A DNA stretch of 41,681 nt from Porticoccaceae bacterium (GCA_023228865.1 JALOAH010000039.1:1-41681), one strand, 5' to 3'. Positions 8,949 through 17,482 are shown, counted from the first letter of the stretch. Notes: a model not told the origin generated them from the letters alone. Numbers and translations are program-made.

Positions 8949-9015
8949 GATGACTCCCAATCAAGAGTTGCAGTGAACGCGCTCGTAGCGATGGCGCGTT
9001 TTAAACATACGTTAT

Positions 9016-9068
9016 GGGAGTTTTTATCTCCCGCTTATCGAGTCGTCAGACGCCTGAATTTCAGGCGT
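9016..9068 (-). promoter_or_regulatory. Tandem intercistronic hairpins
   Basis: Between the CopL-like gene and the DUF411 gene there is a perfect 9-bp stem with a 1-nt loop (ACGCCTGAA 9050-9058, TTCAGGCGT 9060-9068). A weaker stem follows (GGGAG 9016-9020, CTCCC 9028-9032) with an A/T loop. It may be an attenuator or mRNA-processing element that tunes the first gene against the pump genes. The structure is seen; the function is inferred. Confidence 0.4.
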
Positions 9069-9080
9069 ACCAACCCTACT

Positions 9081-9461
9081 TCAGCGGGAAATGGGGGGGC
9101 GAAACAGCGAGGAAGCTGCCTGGGAGAGGAAGGAAACCGAATACGCTGTATTGAGGGTTTGAGAAAACTGGACGGAAAACGGCGACAGTGTACTCACCAC
9201 CGCAACGCTTGCAGAGATGCAATCCAGCTGAGAGCAGTGATCCTGGCTGCAACAATCAGCGGCATCAGCCGTAAGGGCATTATTGATCTGGATATTGTTT
9301 GCCTTGGTATGACTTCCATGATCCATTGCCCCCGTCATTACTGGAACATCAGGTTCGTGGCTCATCTTCTGGCAGGGCAATTTCGCAACAGCGAACGACT
9401 GGCTGGTAAAAGCCAGTAACGCGAAAATCGCCATGTAAAATCTGAATCTGCTACGCCACAT
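9081..9461 (-). CDS. CopL-like Cys/Met/His-rich periplasmic metal-binding protein
   Basis: About 126 residues from the ATG at 9461; a TTG at 9470 would add three more. An N-terminal hydrophobic export signal (FYMAIFALLAFTSQSFA) is followed by a His/Met patch (KMSHEPDVP, MTGAMDHGSH) and a tight Cys cluster (DCCSQDHCSQLDC). Such proteins, annotated as the CopL family, head copper-resistance operons. The rest of the sequence is low in recognisable structure. It is the first gene of the minus-strand copper run. There is no clear Shine-Dalgarno, so the start is uncertain. The family name is a moderate-confidence recognition; metal binding is well supported by composition. Confidence 0.7.
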   Translation of the reverse strand: MWRSRFRFYMAIFALLAFTSQSFAVAKLPCQKMSHEPDVPVMTGAMDHGSHTKANNIQINNALTADAADCCSQDHCSQLDCISASVAVVSTLSPFSVQFSQTLNTAYSVSFLSQAASSLFRPPISR

Positions 9462-9538
9462 AATCTGCAAATGGTTATATTAACCCTAAGAAAGTTACCT
9501 TATTCTCTCTGAAAGTTCAAACATAGCGCCCTTGATGA

Positions 9539-9552
9539 TTGACATAGATCAA
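9539..9552. promoter_or_regulatory. Candidate FNR/Anr box upstream of the copper operon
   Basis: TTGACATAGATCAA matches the FNR/Anr consensus TTGATNNNNATCAA at 9 of 10 defined positions. It sits about 80 bp upstream of the first copper gene on the minus strand. No convincing CueR- or CusR-type operator was seen in the same spacer. Confidence 0.4.
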
Positions 9553-9568
9553 TCAACGGATTGTTCCA

Positions 9569-9793
9569 TTAAGCGCCAGAACTGCAAATATTGACTTGAG
9601 GCTCACCCCGCCAGGGTTGACCTGCGCTTCGAAGCACTTCATATGCAGTGTGCAGAAAAACCACAGCCACAACACTGGCGACTATTAATAAGTCCGGCCA
9701 ATAAGAATTGAGCCAAATAACCAGAACCCCTGAAATAATCACGACGTACAACCGACCGAAAGAGGCTTCAACTGTCCAGCCCGCACAATACCT
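9569..9793 (-). pseudogene. C-terminal fragment resembling a cation diffusion facilitator
   Basis: An open minus-strand stretch directly after the stop of the LysE-type gene (TGA 9794-9796), without an ATG start. It reads like the last two membrane helices of a CDF/CzcD-type metal exporter (VVIISGVLVIWLNSYWPDLL, then a second hydrophobic helix and TAYEVLRSAG). CDF proteins export Zn, Co, Cd or Fe and are frequent in metal-resistance islands. The upstream four helices and the metal-site residues are absent. The match is to general pattern only; it could be a short unrelated membrane peptide. Confidence 0.5.
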
Positions 9794-10409
9794 TCAGGCC
9801 TTCACAATGAGATAACCGCCCGCCCCCACCAGCAGGCCACCGGCGGCGACTCTGGCCTCCTGCCGAAATACAACGTCTTTCGATAGACAGGCAATCCGAT
9901 TGGCCGCCAGTGCATAGGCAACCTTGACTCCACCAACGGCAACGACCGTCACCAGCATAATGAGTACAACATTGGACGTTGTCAGGGACGCGATATCGAC
10001 AAAGGCGGGAAACAAGCTCGCGTAGAACAGGATAGCCTTGATATCGCCCAGGGTCAGCGCCAGTCCGGATAGAAAACTGGTCGCCACCGCCTTTGACCTG
10101 ACCCGCATTCACAACCCTGGTATCAGCCCCGCGCCGGATCAACTGCCAACCCACCCAGACCAGATAACCGGCGGCCAGGTAGCGGACCACGGCAAAGAAG
10201 GCTCCCATGATTTCAGACAGCGCCACCAGCCCCATCATGGCCATGGCAATAAAAATCAGATCCCCCACCACAACCCCCACTGCGGTAGCGATGCCGTTAC
10301 GCACATTCACCGTGGCCGAACGCACAACCACCAGCGCCACACTGGCACTGGGTATCGCGGCCAATGCGCTCATGACAAGCAAGAGCCCGAGGGTATCGTA
10401 TGCAATCAT
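9794..10409 (-). pseudogene. LysE/RhtB-family amino-acid exporter, frameshifted
   Basis: The N-terminal half runs from the ATG at 10409 (MIAYDTLGLLLVMSALAAIP, GIATAVGVVVGDLIFIAMAM, LAAGYLVWVGWQLIRRGA). The C-terminal half continues in another frame from about 10108 (SFLSGLALTLGDIKAILFYA, ending GGLLVGAGGYLIVKA). Together they make a full-length exporter of about 205 residues with six hydrophobic segments. The GDIKAILFYASLFPAF motif is typical of the RhtB group. The frame change lies near 10090-10130. As written the protein would be truncated or run into nonsense. A one-base sequencing error is a real alternative. Confidence 0.8.
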
Positions 10410-10500
10410 TCCTTTTTCCCATTAATTGACAGCAAATCCCTTTCTACCCATGTTATTGGATCCTTGCGCAGATCCTATCGAATGGATCGACTCCCGGGTA

Positions 10501-11154
10501 TCAATGACGCTGCTTGTAAAGATCAATGAACCGACTCATATCCTGCAACAGGTCAGAGATCGACAGGATGGTATCTTCACTATAGGCCGGGGTGTATTCT
10601 TCGAGAATCGATGACTGGTTGTCGTATAACGCAGTGATTTCAGCCAAGGCCTCATCGTCATAATCATCCGGAAAATGTTCGTAGAGATAAATGACATCGT
10701 GCAAGTCTCGGGCGGCGGTTCGCCCCGTGAGTGCACTGAGTTTTTGTTGGATCAGTTTCCCAATCCTGTAGGTGAGGATACCGTTGATCTCGACAAGGTC
10801 GTTGTCATTGGGCGTACCGCGCAATGAGGTTTCTAACTTTAGATTCATGCCATCCCCATATGTTATACGGTAGCGGCGAACCGTTTTTGTGTCCTTGGTG
10901 ATATCAATTGTCGGGTTTCTCAAGTGGGCTTTGCCCTTGCCGAGCTGCGTAAAAATCTCCTTGATCGAACTGTCCAGATTCAGGGCTTTGGCACAATCGA
11001 AATCCAGATCCTCGCTAAAGCGATCGAGGTCATAACACAGCTTCAGGGCTGTCCCACCTTTCAGGATCATCGGCAACCCTTTCGTGCGAAAACCATGGCA
11101 CAGCGCCGACATGACCTCTATGTGTTCGCGTTGCTGCTGGTCAGTCAAGCTCAT
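10501..11154 (-). CDS. abiEii: AbiEii-type nucleotidyltransferase toxin
   Basis: About 217 residues. It carries the nucleotidyltransferase signature of the AbiEii/AbiGii family: ILKGGTALKLCYDLDRFSED followed by LDFD, i.e. the GG(S/T)xL loop and the DxD metal site, and later LIQQKLSALTGRTAARDLHD. In type IV toxin-antitoxin systems this enzyme is the toxin and gives phage abortive infection. The ATG at 11154 is used; a GTG at 11160 is possible. Either start overlaps the end of the AbiEi-like gene (stop at 11141), as expected for a coupled pair. It is slightly shorter than many AbiEii proteins but the active site is intact. Confidence 0.88.
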   Translation of the reverse strand: MSLTDQQQREHIEVMSALCHGFRTKGLPMILKGGTALKLCYDLDRFSEDLDFDCAKALNLDSSIKEIFTQLGKGKAHLRNPTIDITKDTKTVRRYRITYGDGMNLKLETSLRGTPNDNDLVEINGILTYRIGKLIQQKLSALTGRTAARDLHDVIYLYEHFPDDYDDEALAEITALYDNQSSILEEYTPAYSEDTILSISDLLQDMSRFIDLYKQRH

Positions 11155-12163
11155 TGTCACGCATCCAGGTATCGAGTAACTGCTTTTGTTTTTCGTCCGC
11201 CAACGGCCTCAGTTCATCAATCGCTTGCTTAATCTCGCTGGAAGCCATGTCGAACATAAACTGATCCAGCATAAAGAAACCAGGGTATTGTGATTTGCGG
11301 ATGATGCTGGCGAACAAAATATCTTTCATCGCGCGCAGGGGTGTCGCACACAGGGTGGTGCCCACATCGACGTTGAATTTCCGCAAGAAAGCACTGCAGT
11401 CAAACAGTTCTGTATCCTGAAGGTCGGGTGCGCTGGCGTAATTCTTCCCGGCAACTTGAAATTTATTTCTGTGAAGCATGCCCATCTGATGCCAATCCGC
11501 CTGTTTTCCCTTGTGGGGAATGTTCAGAGCGCTGAGCCCGGTAATATACGGTTTCTCCACTCCCTGCATGAAAGCCTTTACTTTGCCCTGGAACCATAAG
11601 GGCCACAAGGCAATGGCTTTGTCGAGTTGCTCACGGGAAAAACGGCTGAGTAGTCGACGTATACGCTGCTCCTGCAGTACGGTTAAACGCCCCTCTTCCT
11701 TGTAGAGAAACTCCAGCGCCCGCAAAACCGTCAACAAGTCGCCACTGACCGAAACGAGTTTTTTACCCTCCACCTTGCGAAAAAAGAGTGTGAGATTATC
11801 GAGTTGGATGGGGCCGATGCGCTTATTGGTTTCGTAACTGATGTTATCGGGCAAGCTGTCGGTTAAACCGAGCTTGTAGGCAGCCAACTCGCCCGACGGA
11901 GCCACCTTGGCTTGGTATTGCTGTTTGATTGAGCGAACAATGCGCTCTTCTTCGGGTGGAAGCTTGCCGAAGAAGGTGCTGGTATAGGGGCGGTAATAAA
12001 TACCATTGCGAAGCTTCTGGAGCCCCGCTGTTTTGTACAGGCGAGAGGCGGCCTTATCGACCTGCTGACTGTCAGGCGACAATTTGTGGAGTGCTCGGCT
12101 GGTGATAACGCCACCCTCCGGCACACTCTGCAACTGCTGCTTTACTTGCCCTGCCAAGCTCAT
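11141..12163 (-). CDS. abiEi: AbiEi-like antitoxin (DUF6088-type winged-helix protein)
   Basis: About 340 residues. The N-terminal part is a winged-helix domain (VPEGGVITSRALHKLSPDSQ, AASRLYKTAGLQKLRNGIYY) like AbiEi/DUF6088 antitoxins that bind their own promoter. The middle and C-terminal parts are less characteristic (PSGELAAYKLGLTDSLPDN, TPLRAMKDILFASIIRKSQY). It is upstream of and overlaps abiEii, which fits the antitoxin role. The ATG at 12163 is chosen; a TTG at 12172 sits closer to a GAGG box and cannot be excluded. The operator-like repeat just upstream supports autoregulation. Confidence 0.82.
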   Translation of the reverse strand: MSLAGQVKQQLQSVPEGGVITSRALHKLSPDSQQVDKAASRLYKTAGLQKLRNGIYYRPYTSTFFGKLPPEEERIVRSIKQQYQAKVAPSGELAAYKLGLTDSLPDNISYETNKRIGPIQLDNLTLFFRKVEGKKLVSVSGDLLTVLRALEFLYKEEGRLTVLQEQRIRRLLSRFSREQLDKAIALWPLWFQGKVKAFMQGVEKPYITGLSALNIPHKGKQADWHQMGMLHRNKFQVAGKNYASAPDLQDTELFDCSAFLRKFNVDVGTTLCATPLRAMKDILFASIIRKSQYPGFFMLDQFMFDMASSEIKQAIDELRPLADEKQKQLLDTWMRDNELD

Positions 12164-12183
12164 CGGTGCCAACTACCTCAATG

Positions 12184-12211
12184 GTGATAATACATCATGT
12201 GATTTTATCAC
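12184..12211 (-). promoter_or_regulatory. Operator-like inverted repeat upstream of abiEi
   Basis: GTGATAA (12184-12190) and TTATCAC (12205-12211) form a perfect inverted repeat with a 14-bp spacer. A nested GTGAT (12199-12203) makes a second palindrome with the right arm. AbiEi antitoxins are known to repress their operon by binding inverted repeats in the promoter, and this lies 21 bp upstream of the chosen start. Confidence 0.5.
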
Positions 12212-12473
12212 AATATTGGTCATTCTAGCACATGCCGCCGACGGGGAAGCAGGCTGGTCGCCGATGCCACCTAGAACAAGCCACCGCACTTCAAGGCCTG
12301 GCTACACTTCGTTTGCCAACGGCAACCAACCGACCACGCCTTGGCGCGGGATCATGACAGGATCTCCCAGCGACAAGCAATCAATCCGCTACCTGGCGAT
12401 TCCCATTCTTGGTCGCAACCCGATCCACAGTAGGGTCGACTATCCACCTGAATTCATTTTCCGGTGAACCGTC
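12212..12473. other. Spacer between the TA pair and the ICE genes
   Basis: No credible gene is seen. Short open stretches lack codon character and a ribosome-binding site. It is the seam between the AbiE cargo and the conjugation operon, so it may hold that operon's promoter, but no clear -35/-10 pair stands out. Confidence 0.4.
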
Positions 12474-12884
12474 ATGAGAACAATATCCTTATGGCAATGC
12501 GCTATCGCGTGTGCATTGTGGTTATGGATTGGACCAACCTGTGCCGAAGTTTGGGTAGTCACCGACCAGGACCATTCTGTTGAGGGCACGCCGGATCGGC
12601 TGATTGAACTGGATGCCCCGGTGCGTATTGAGGCGGCCTTTTCCGCCGGCTTACCCACCAACCCGGAGAATGCAGCAGCGACAGTCCGGCAACGCATGGC
12701 AGCGAATAAAAAAGCGCTGCACCTGCGCTTGAGCCGAGCGTACCAGGACGTTATCGATGCTTGGCAGCTGGGGGTTGATCGCATTCCGGCTGTGGTCGTC
12801 GATCAGCGCTACGTTGTCTACGGCGAGCGCAATCTCCGCCGCGCACTGTCCAGAATCGAGACATACCGGAGACAGCAACCATGA
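12474..12884 (+). CDS. ICE protein, TIGR03757 family
   Basis: 136 residues with a Sec signal (CAIACALWLWIGPTCAEVW). The mature part follows the TIGR03757 pattern (WVVTDQDHSVEGTPDRLIEL, AYQDVIDAWQLGVDRIPAVV, DQRYVVYGERNLRRAL). The family is known only from integrating conjugative elements of the PFGI-1/SXT-like type. It resembles TrbC-type exported proteins of the mating-pair apparatus, but its exact job is not established. The start overlaps nothing upstream. The stop overlaps the next start as ATGA (12881-12884), so the following gene is translationally coupled. Confidence 0.9.
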   Translation: MRTISLWQCAIACALWLWIGPTCAEVWVVTDQDHSVEGTPDRLIELDAPVRIEAAFSAGLPTNPENAAATVRQRMAANKKALHLRLSRAYQDVIDAWQLGVDRIPAVVVDQRYVVYGERNLRRALSRIETYRRQQP

Positions 12885-13822
12885 GACTCCCTCTCCGTCA
12901 TCGACTTCGCCGCAAAGCTGCCATCATCCTGCTATGCCACGCTCTGCCCTCCTCGGCACTCACCACCGCCGACATTGTCTCGTCCACGGTGTCACCGGAC
13001 TGCCTCGAATACCGCGTTGTCGGCATCTGCTATTGGTTGTTTTGCACGCCCTACAGTTGCTCCGTCGAAACCTCCATTAAGGTCAGTCACTATGTACCCG
13101 ACGCGGTGGTCTCCAGTTATTCCAATACCGGCGAAAACCCCTGGGCGGAGGTCGCCGCCATGAGCCCGCCCAACGTAACGGCGCAGGCCGGCGGTGACGG
13201 CACGACCAACGAATCCCATGAGAACAACCTGGCCAAGTTCAAGAATGCGGACGTCATCGGCCACCCCGGCGGCTATATCTTCAGCCAGTTCGCCGGCCAG
13301 TGGGGCTATAGCTGCAAAGGGGCGGGCACGGCCTTTATGCCCTACCTGCTCAGCACCCTCGACACCATTGCCTGGCGTTACAACATTCCCGAAGCGTTCT
13401 ACCCGGAAGCCCTGATACCGGGCAGGCGCGAAATCGGCGCGCGCAGCACCCTCAACCTCTGGGGCAATGTCTACCCCCGCGGCGGTTTCCTGCATCACGT
13501 GGACGATCACAAGGCAGGGGCGGTGGTGGCCCAGCGGGCGGGCGACATCGTAACCCGCCGCGGCCAGGTCCACGTCTACCAGCCCCTGCTGGCCAGACAA
13601 TCCGCGGGGTATTGGCCTGCCGGTGCCTTGATGGAAAGCGATGCCGCCACCGGCAAATGGCAGGAACTGACCCCCACCCTGTCCAGAAGCTGTGCCGTCT
13701 TTCCCAACAGCGGGAACCATACTCAGGCCACCCGAGGAGACTATGCCTGGGCACTGTGGCGCCCCTACCAGTGCTGCGAACGGCAAGGCCAGGTGTTTCT
13801 CGGCAGCATCGATGTGCAGTGA
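12881..13822 (+). CDS. ICE protein, TIGR03756 family (TraU-like)
   Basis: 313 residues beginning with a basic N-terminus and hydrophobic signal (KAAIILLCHALPSSALTTAD). Conserved cysteines (SPDCLEYRVVGICYWLFCTP) and the YSCSVETSIKVSHYVPD motif are typical of TIGR03756, the ICE counterpart of F-plasmid TraU, a periplasmic pilus-assembly factor. A C-terminal CCERQGQVFLGS segment keeps further cysteines. It sits in the fixed order TIGR03757-03756-03755. A long antisense open frame across it is a shadow. The family is confident; the detailed function is inferred from TraU. Confidence 0.9.
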   Translation: MRLPLRHRLRRKAAIILLCHALPSSALTTADIVSSTVSPDCLEYRVVGICYWLFCTPYSCSVETSIKVSHYVPDAVVSSYSNTGENPWAEVAAMSPPNVTAQAGGDGTTNESHENNLAKFKNADVIGHPGGYIFSQFAGQWGYSCKGAGTAFMPYLLSTLDTIAWRYNIPEAFYPEALIPGRREIGARSTLNLWGNVYPRGGFLHHVDDHKAGAVVAQRAGDIVTRRGQVHVYQPLLARQSAGYWPAGALMESDAATGKWQELTPTLSRSCAVFPNSGNHTQATRGDYAWALWRPYQCCERQGQVFLGSIDVQ

Positions 13823-13832
13823 GGCGACAGAT

Positions 13833-15224
13833 ATGCACCTGAGCCATAGCCACCTCATCACTCGCATTATCCAATGCCTCGCCCTGGCACTATTGCTCAG
13901 CAGCTGTCATATCACGTCGGCGCAAACCACGATTGACGGCGATGGGGTCAGCGTCACCGGCAGTGTGATTGGCGACGATGTGCTCTACACCATTGGCGGC
14001 GGCCGGGCGGTTTCCATGGGCAGCGCCGGCAATATGCAAAGCCTCGGTGTCGGCGTGGGCTGGAACAGCAATCTGATCTGTGGGGACATGAGCATCACCA
14101 CCACCCTCCACAACCAACTTAACGGCATCACCAACGGCTTTCAGAGCATCATGAGCAACGTGATTCAGAATGCGACAGCTGCGGTGGCCTCGCTACCCGC
14201 CCTGATCATTCAGCGCGCCGACCCCGGCCTCTACAACCTATTGACCAACGGTATTTTGCAGGCGCGGCTGGATTTTGACCGCTCCAAAATGACCTGCCGG
14301 GCCATCGCCAACCGCATGGCTGACACAGCGGGCGGCCAACTGGGATGGGATCAACTGGCCGAAGGTATGGCCCTGAAAGAGGCCGTCGCCGACAACGATG
14401 CGGTCGCCGCCATTGAAGAAGCGGAAGCCAACCGCGGCAACGGCGGCGTCCCTTGGGTGGGCGGCGACAATGCGGGGGGCAATAGCCAGGCACCGATCCG
14501 CGTGATCGGCGATGTCACCCGCGCCGGTTACAACCTGTTGAACAGCCGGGCGGTTGACGACACCTCCAACATTGATCCCACGACCTGCGCTGACCAGTTG
14601 GGCTGCAGGGCCTGGCCGTCTCCCGAGGCAGCCGCCGACTGGGCCGTCCGCGTACTGGGTGAACGGGAGCAGCGCACCTGCGACAGCTGCACCAAGACGC
14701 GCACCACCCCCGGTGTCGGCCTGACGCCACTGATCCAGGAGGAATACGACGAGAAACTGCTCTCTCTGCAGGATCTGGTGACGGGGCGCTCATCCACCAC
14801 CATCGACAACCTGGAGGCTGCCGGCAGCCGCTCCCTGCCCATTACCCGGGCGGTGATCGAGGCGCTGCGGGATGAGCCCGATCAGGACATCCTAGGACGC
14901 CGCCTGGCATCGGATATCGCCCTGTCCAGCATCCTGGAAAAAGCCCTGTTGTTGCAACGCACCCTACTGGCGGGGATGAAAGAACCCAATGTGGCCTCAA
15001 ACGAACTGGCCATCGCGGCGGTGGACAAGGAGCTTACGACTCTGGAGCAGGCCATCAACAATCTCAAAACCGAACTGGAGCTGCGCCGCACCCTAGCGGG
15101 TAATTCCCCATTGGCCATCATCCAGCGCAACCGTGTGCGCGGTGCCAACTCCGGTGGCATCTATGACGGTGAGACCATCCGCGACCGGCTGCGCGAAGCG
15201 GAGAAACCGGACGACACACCATGA
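13833..15224 (+). CDS. ICE protein, TIGR03755 family (TraH-like)
   Basis: 463 residues from the ATG at 13833, chosen because GAGG stands 8 bases upstream and the protein then opens with a lipoprotein-like signal (IIQCLALALLLSSCHIT). Upstream in-frame starts lie inside the previous gene. The mature part has Gly/Ala/Asn-rich and coiled segments (GLYNLLTNGILQARLDFDRS, TTLEQAINNLKTELELRRTL) typical of TIGR03755, an envelope protein of the ICE mating apparatus probably equivalent to TraH. Cysteine pairs (DPTTCADQLGC, EQRTCDSC) may form disulfides. It is one operon with the two genes before and the two after. Confidence 0.88.
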   Translation: MHLSHSHLITRIIQCLALALLLSSCHITSAQTTIDGDGVSVTGSVIGDDVLYTIGGGRAVSMGSAGNMQSLGVGVGWNSNLICGDMSITTTLHNQLNGITNGFQSIMSNVIQNATAAVASLPALIIQRADPGLYNLLTNGILQARLDFDRSKMTCRAIANRMADTAGGQLGWDQLAEGMALKEAVADNDAVAAIEEAEANRGNGGVPWVGGDNAGGNSQAPIRVIGDVTRAGYNLLNSRAVDDTSNIDPTTCADQLGCRAWPSPEAAADWAVRVLGEREQRTCDSCTKTRTTPGVGLTPLIQEEYDEKLLSLQDLVTGRSSTTIDNLEAAGSRSLPITRAVIEALRDEPDQDILGRRLASDIALSSILEKALLLQRTLLAGMKEPNVASNELAIAAVDKELTTLEQAINNLKTELELRRTLAGNSPLAIIQRNRVRGANSGGIYDGETIRDRLREAEKPDDTP

Positions 15225-15568
15225 CCTCGCCGCCACATTCATCGCCAATCCGCCGTTACTGCCGCCGACTGGCCTGGGCGTGTATCTGGATGGTGTTACT
15301 GGCCACGACAGCCTTCCTGGCCTCCTGGGCGGGCATTCAGGCCGTCGGCAGCCAAATGGCCTGGCATCTTTGGCTCAAATCCCACGCCGGGGGCTTTCTG
15401 GTATGGCGACTCTGCCTCTATGGCGCCATCGGTTACGGCTGGTGGCGGCTACGTCCCCGCTTACTGCGGCGGGAACCCTCGGCCCATGCCCGCCTATTGA
15501 GGGTGGAAATCGCCACGGGCACCGCCCTGTTCCTAATGGAAGCCAACGCTTGGCTATACCGGTCGTAA
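15221..15568 (+). CDS. Small membrane protein of the ICE transfer operon
   Basis: 115 residues. Its start overlaps the previous stop by 4 bp (ATGA). Two hydrophobic segments are visible (LAWACIWMVLLATTAFLASW and LVWRLCLYGAIGYGWWRL), with an Arg-rich loop after them. Small unnamed inner-membrane proteins occupy the slot between TIGR03755 and TraG-N in related elements. I do not recognise a named family. Operon position suggests a structural or accessory part of the transfer channel. Confidence 0.75.
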   Translation: MTSPPHSSPIRRYCRRLAWACIWMVLLATTAFLASWAGIQAVGSQMAWHLWLKSHAGGFLVWRLCLYGAIGYGWWRLRPRLLRREPSAHARLLRVEIATGTALFLMEANAWLYRS

Positions 15569-15584
15569 AAGGGGAGCCTGCCCG

Positions 15585-17102
15585 GTGACGCTCTATACCT
15601 CGGACTATCTGGAATACTATCTCACCCTGGTGGGCTGGATCGTCAGTAACGGCATCTGGCACGTGCTGGTGGCCAGTGGCGTATTCGCCTTGCCGTTTCT
15701 TGCCATCATCATTCAGGAGTGGCTGCGTGCCCGCGCCGAGGGTGCCGACGAAGGCAACAAAGGTGTACTGTCCTCACTGCGTATCGAAAACCGGGTATGG
15801 GTCGCCATTGTGGTGATTCTGTTTGCGGGTATTCCGTTTATCCAACTGGACCTGAGTACACTGGCATTCGACCGCTCTCGCTCTATCCAGTGCCAAGTCG
15901 ATGTGCCCCTGCCCGACGAGACGGACTGGGCCACCAGCTTTACCACCCTTAACGACCAGAGCGCCCAGGTACCGGTCTGGTGGTTTTTCATGCACAGCCT
16001 CTCGAAGGCCATCACCGGCGCGGCGGTGGCGGCCATCCCCTGCGGAACCGACCTGCGCCAGATCCGCATGGACATCGACAGCACCCGCATCGACGACCCG
16101 GTGCTGGCCCAGGAGGTGGCTGACTTCACCCACGATTGCTATGGCCCCTCACGGGCAAAGCTGTTCATGAACCGGCCAACTCTCGGTGAGGATGAGATGA
16201 ACGATATCAACTGGATCGGCTCCGGCTATTTCCTCGAAACGCCTGGCTTCTACGACACCTACCACACAACCCTCCCCCGACCGGACTGGCCCTATGACAC
16301 AGTCCGGGACGCCGGATTTCCGGAAGTGGTCAATGGCGGCGGCTACCCTACCTGCCGACAGTGGTGGACCGACAGTCCCCAGGGGCTGCGAACGCAGTTG
16401 CTGGAGCAGGTGGATCCCGATCTACTGGATCGCATCGGGGAATGGGCGGGGTTCCTGACCCAAGACCAGATCAATGACTCGGTGATACGCACCATCGCCT
16501 CCCCGCGTCAACAAAAGATGAACCAGGGCGCCGTCTACACCGACTACGGCGGCCAGATCGAGATGACACTCCCCAACATCGTGGCCCGCGGTGCCGCCGA
16601 CGTGGGACTGACCGTCGGCTCGCTGGGCTTTTTCCCCGCCATGGATATCGTGCGCCAGGCCCTGCCCATGGTGCTGTCGTTCCTGAAAATGGCCATGGCC
16701 ATCTGCATTCCGCTGATATTGGTGGTGGGCATCTACGACCTGAAATCCGTGGTCATCGTCAGTTGCGTGCAGTTCGCACTGTTCTTCGTGGATTTCTGGT
16801 TCCAGCTCGCACGCTGGCTCGACTCGACCATACTCGACGCCCTCTACGGCTGGGGGCTGGGCGCAGACCGACCCCACACCAATTTCAACCTGCTGATGGG
16901 ATTGAACAATGCGTTCGGGGATATGTTGTTGAACTTTGTGATGGCGACGCTGCTCTTCATTCTCCCAGCATTCTGGCTCAGTGCCTTAACCTGGGTTGGG
17001 ATTCGTGCTGGAGGGATCGCTCAGAATCTCGTGAACGGAACAAAAGACGCTCAATCCGCAGGGGCAAGAGGTAGTGACGCTCTACTGAAAAGTGCTAAGT
17101 AA
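15585..17102 (+). CDS. traG: Conjugal transfer protein, TraG N-terminal domain
   Basis: 505 residues from a GTG start at 15585, preceded by GGGGAG. The N-terminal part is inner membrane with hydrophobic segments (SNGIWHVLVASGVFALPFLA, VWVAIVVILFAGIPF). There is a periplasmic middle part. A membrane cluster near the C-terminus follows (FLKMAMAICIPLILVVGIYD, LLFILPAFWLSALTWVGI). It matches the TraG_N family, which in F-type systems works in mating-pair formation and stabilisation. ICE versions like this lack the long periplasmic C-terminal domain of F TraG. It is the last gene of the plus-strand transfer operon. Confidence 0.88.
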   Translation: MTLYTSDYLEYYLTLVGWIVSNGIWHVLVASGVFALPFLAIIIQEWLRARAEGADEGNKGVLSSLRIENRVWVAIVVILFAGIPFIQLDLSTLAFDRSRSIQCQVDVPLPDETDWATSFTTLNDQSAQVPVWWFFMHSLSKAITGAAVAAIPCGTDLRQIRMDIDSTRIDDPVLAQEVADFTHDCYGPSRAKLFMNRPTLGEDEMNDINWIGSGYFLETPGFYDTYHTTLPRPDWPYDTVRDAGFPEVVNGGGYPTCRQWWTDSPQGLRTQLLEQVDPDLLDRIGEWAGFLTQDQINDSVIRTIASPRQQKMNQGAVYTDYGGQIEMTLPNIVARGAADVGLTVGSLGFFPAMDIVRQALPMVLSFLKMAMAICIPLILVVGIYDLKSVVIVSCVQFALFFVDFWFQLARWLDSTILDALYGWGLGADRPHTNFNLLMGLNNAFGDMLLNFVMATLLFILPAFWLSALTWVGIRAGGIAQNLVNGTKDAQSAGARGSDALLKSAK

Positions 17103-17116
17103 GTTGCATTCGAACA

Positions 17117-17482
17117 TCAATATTCATCGTCGGGATCGTGAGGGTCTATTCGAGAGCCGTCCGGGTGATAAAGCCCAAACCCTAATAAGCCAAGTCGCCA
17201 TTGAGGCGACTGCTCATCGCCGAGGCCCACGTTTCGTGCCGCCCAAGCCACAAGAAAACCAAACACCAGCACCAAAGCCAGCCAGAAAGCGACGTACAGT
17301 AGAATACCCAACACTATAAGCTTGAAAGCCCAGAGCATCGCCTTGGCGAGACCGGCTGTCCAACCGTGTTTCACAAACCACTCAATGGCTCGCCGATCCT
17401 GACGCACAAATCCACGCCACGCACGGCCAGCCTTACAGCCAGCCCGATGAGCCCACCTTTCGGTATGTGCATTAGTTGCCAT
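17117..17482 (-). CDS. DUF3742 family ICE protein
   Basis: 121 residues, convergent with traG and 14 bp from its end. It has a basic N-terminus (RAGCKAGRAWRGFVRQDRR), one long hydrophobic segment (LIVLGILLYVAFWLALVLVF) and an acidic end (DPHDPDDEY). DUF3742 is a small membrane protein regularly found between traG-N and the relaxase in PFGI-1-type ICEs. Its function is unknown. Its presence here confirms the ICE type. Confidence 0.85.
   Translation of the reverse strand: MATNAHTERWAHRAGCKAGRAWRGFVRQDRRAIEWFVKHGWTAGLAKAMLWAFKLIVLGILLYVAFWLALVLVFGFLVAWAARNVGLGDEQSPQWRLGLLGFGLYHPDGSRIDPHDPDDEY

Noticed and set aside
12992..13867. 291-codon antisense frame over the TIGR03756 gene
   Set aside because: It mirrors the GC-rich codon pattern of the real plus-strand gene and has no domain, signal or ribosome-binding site.
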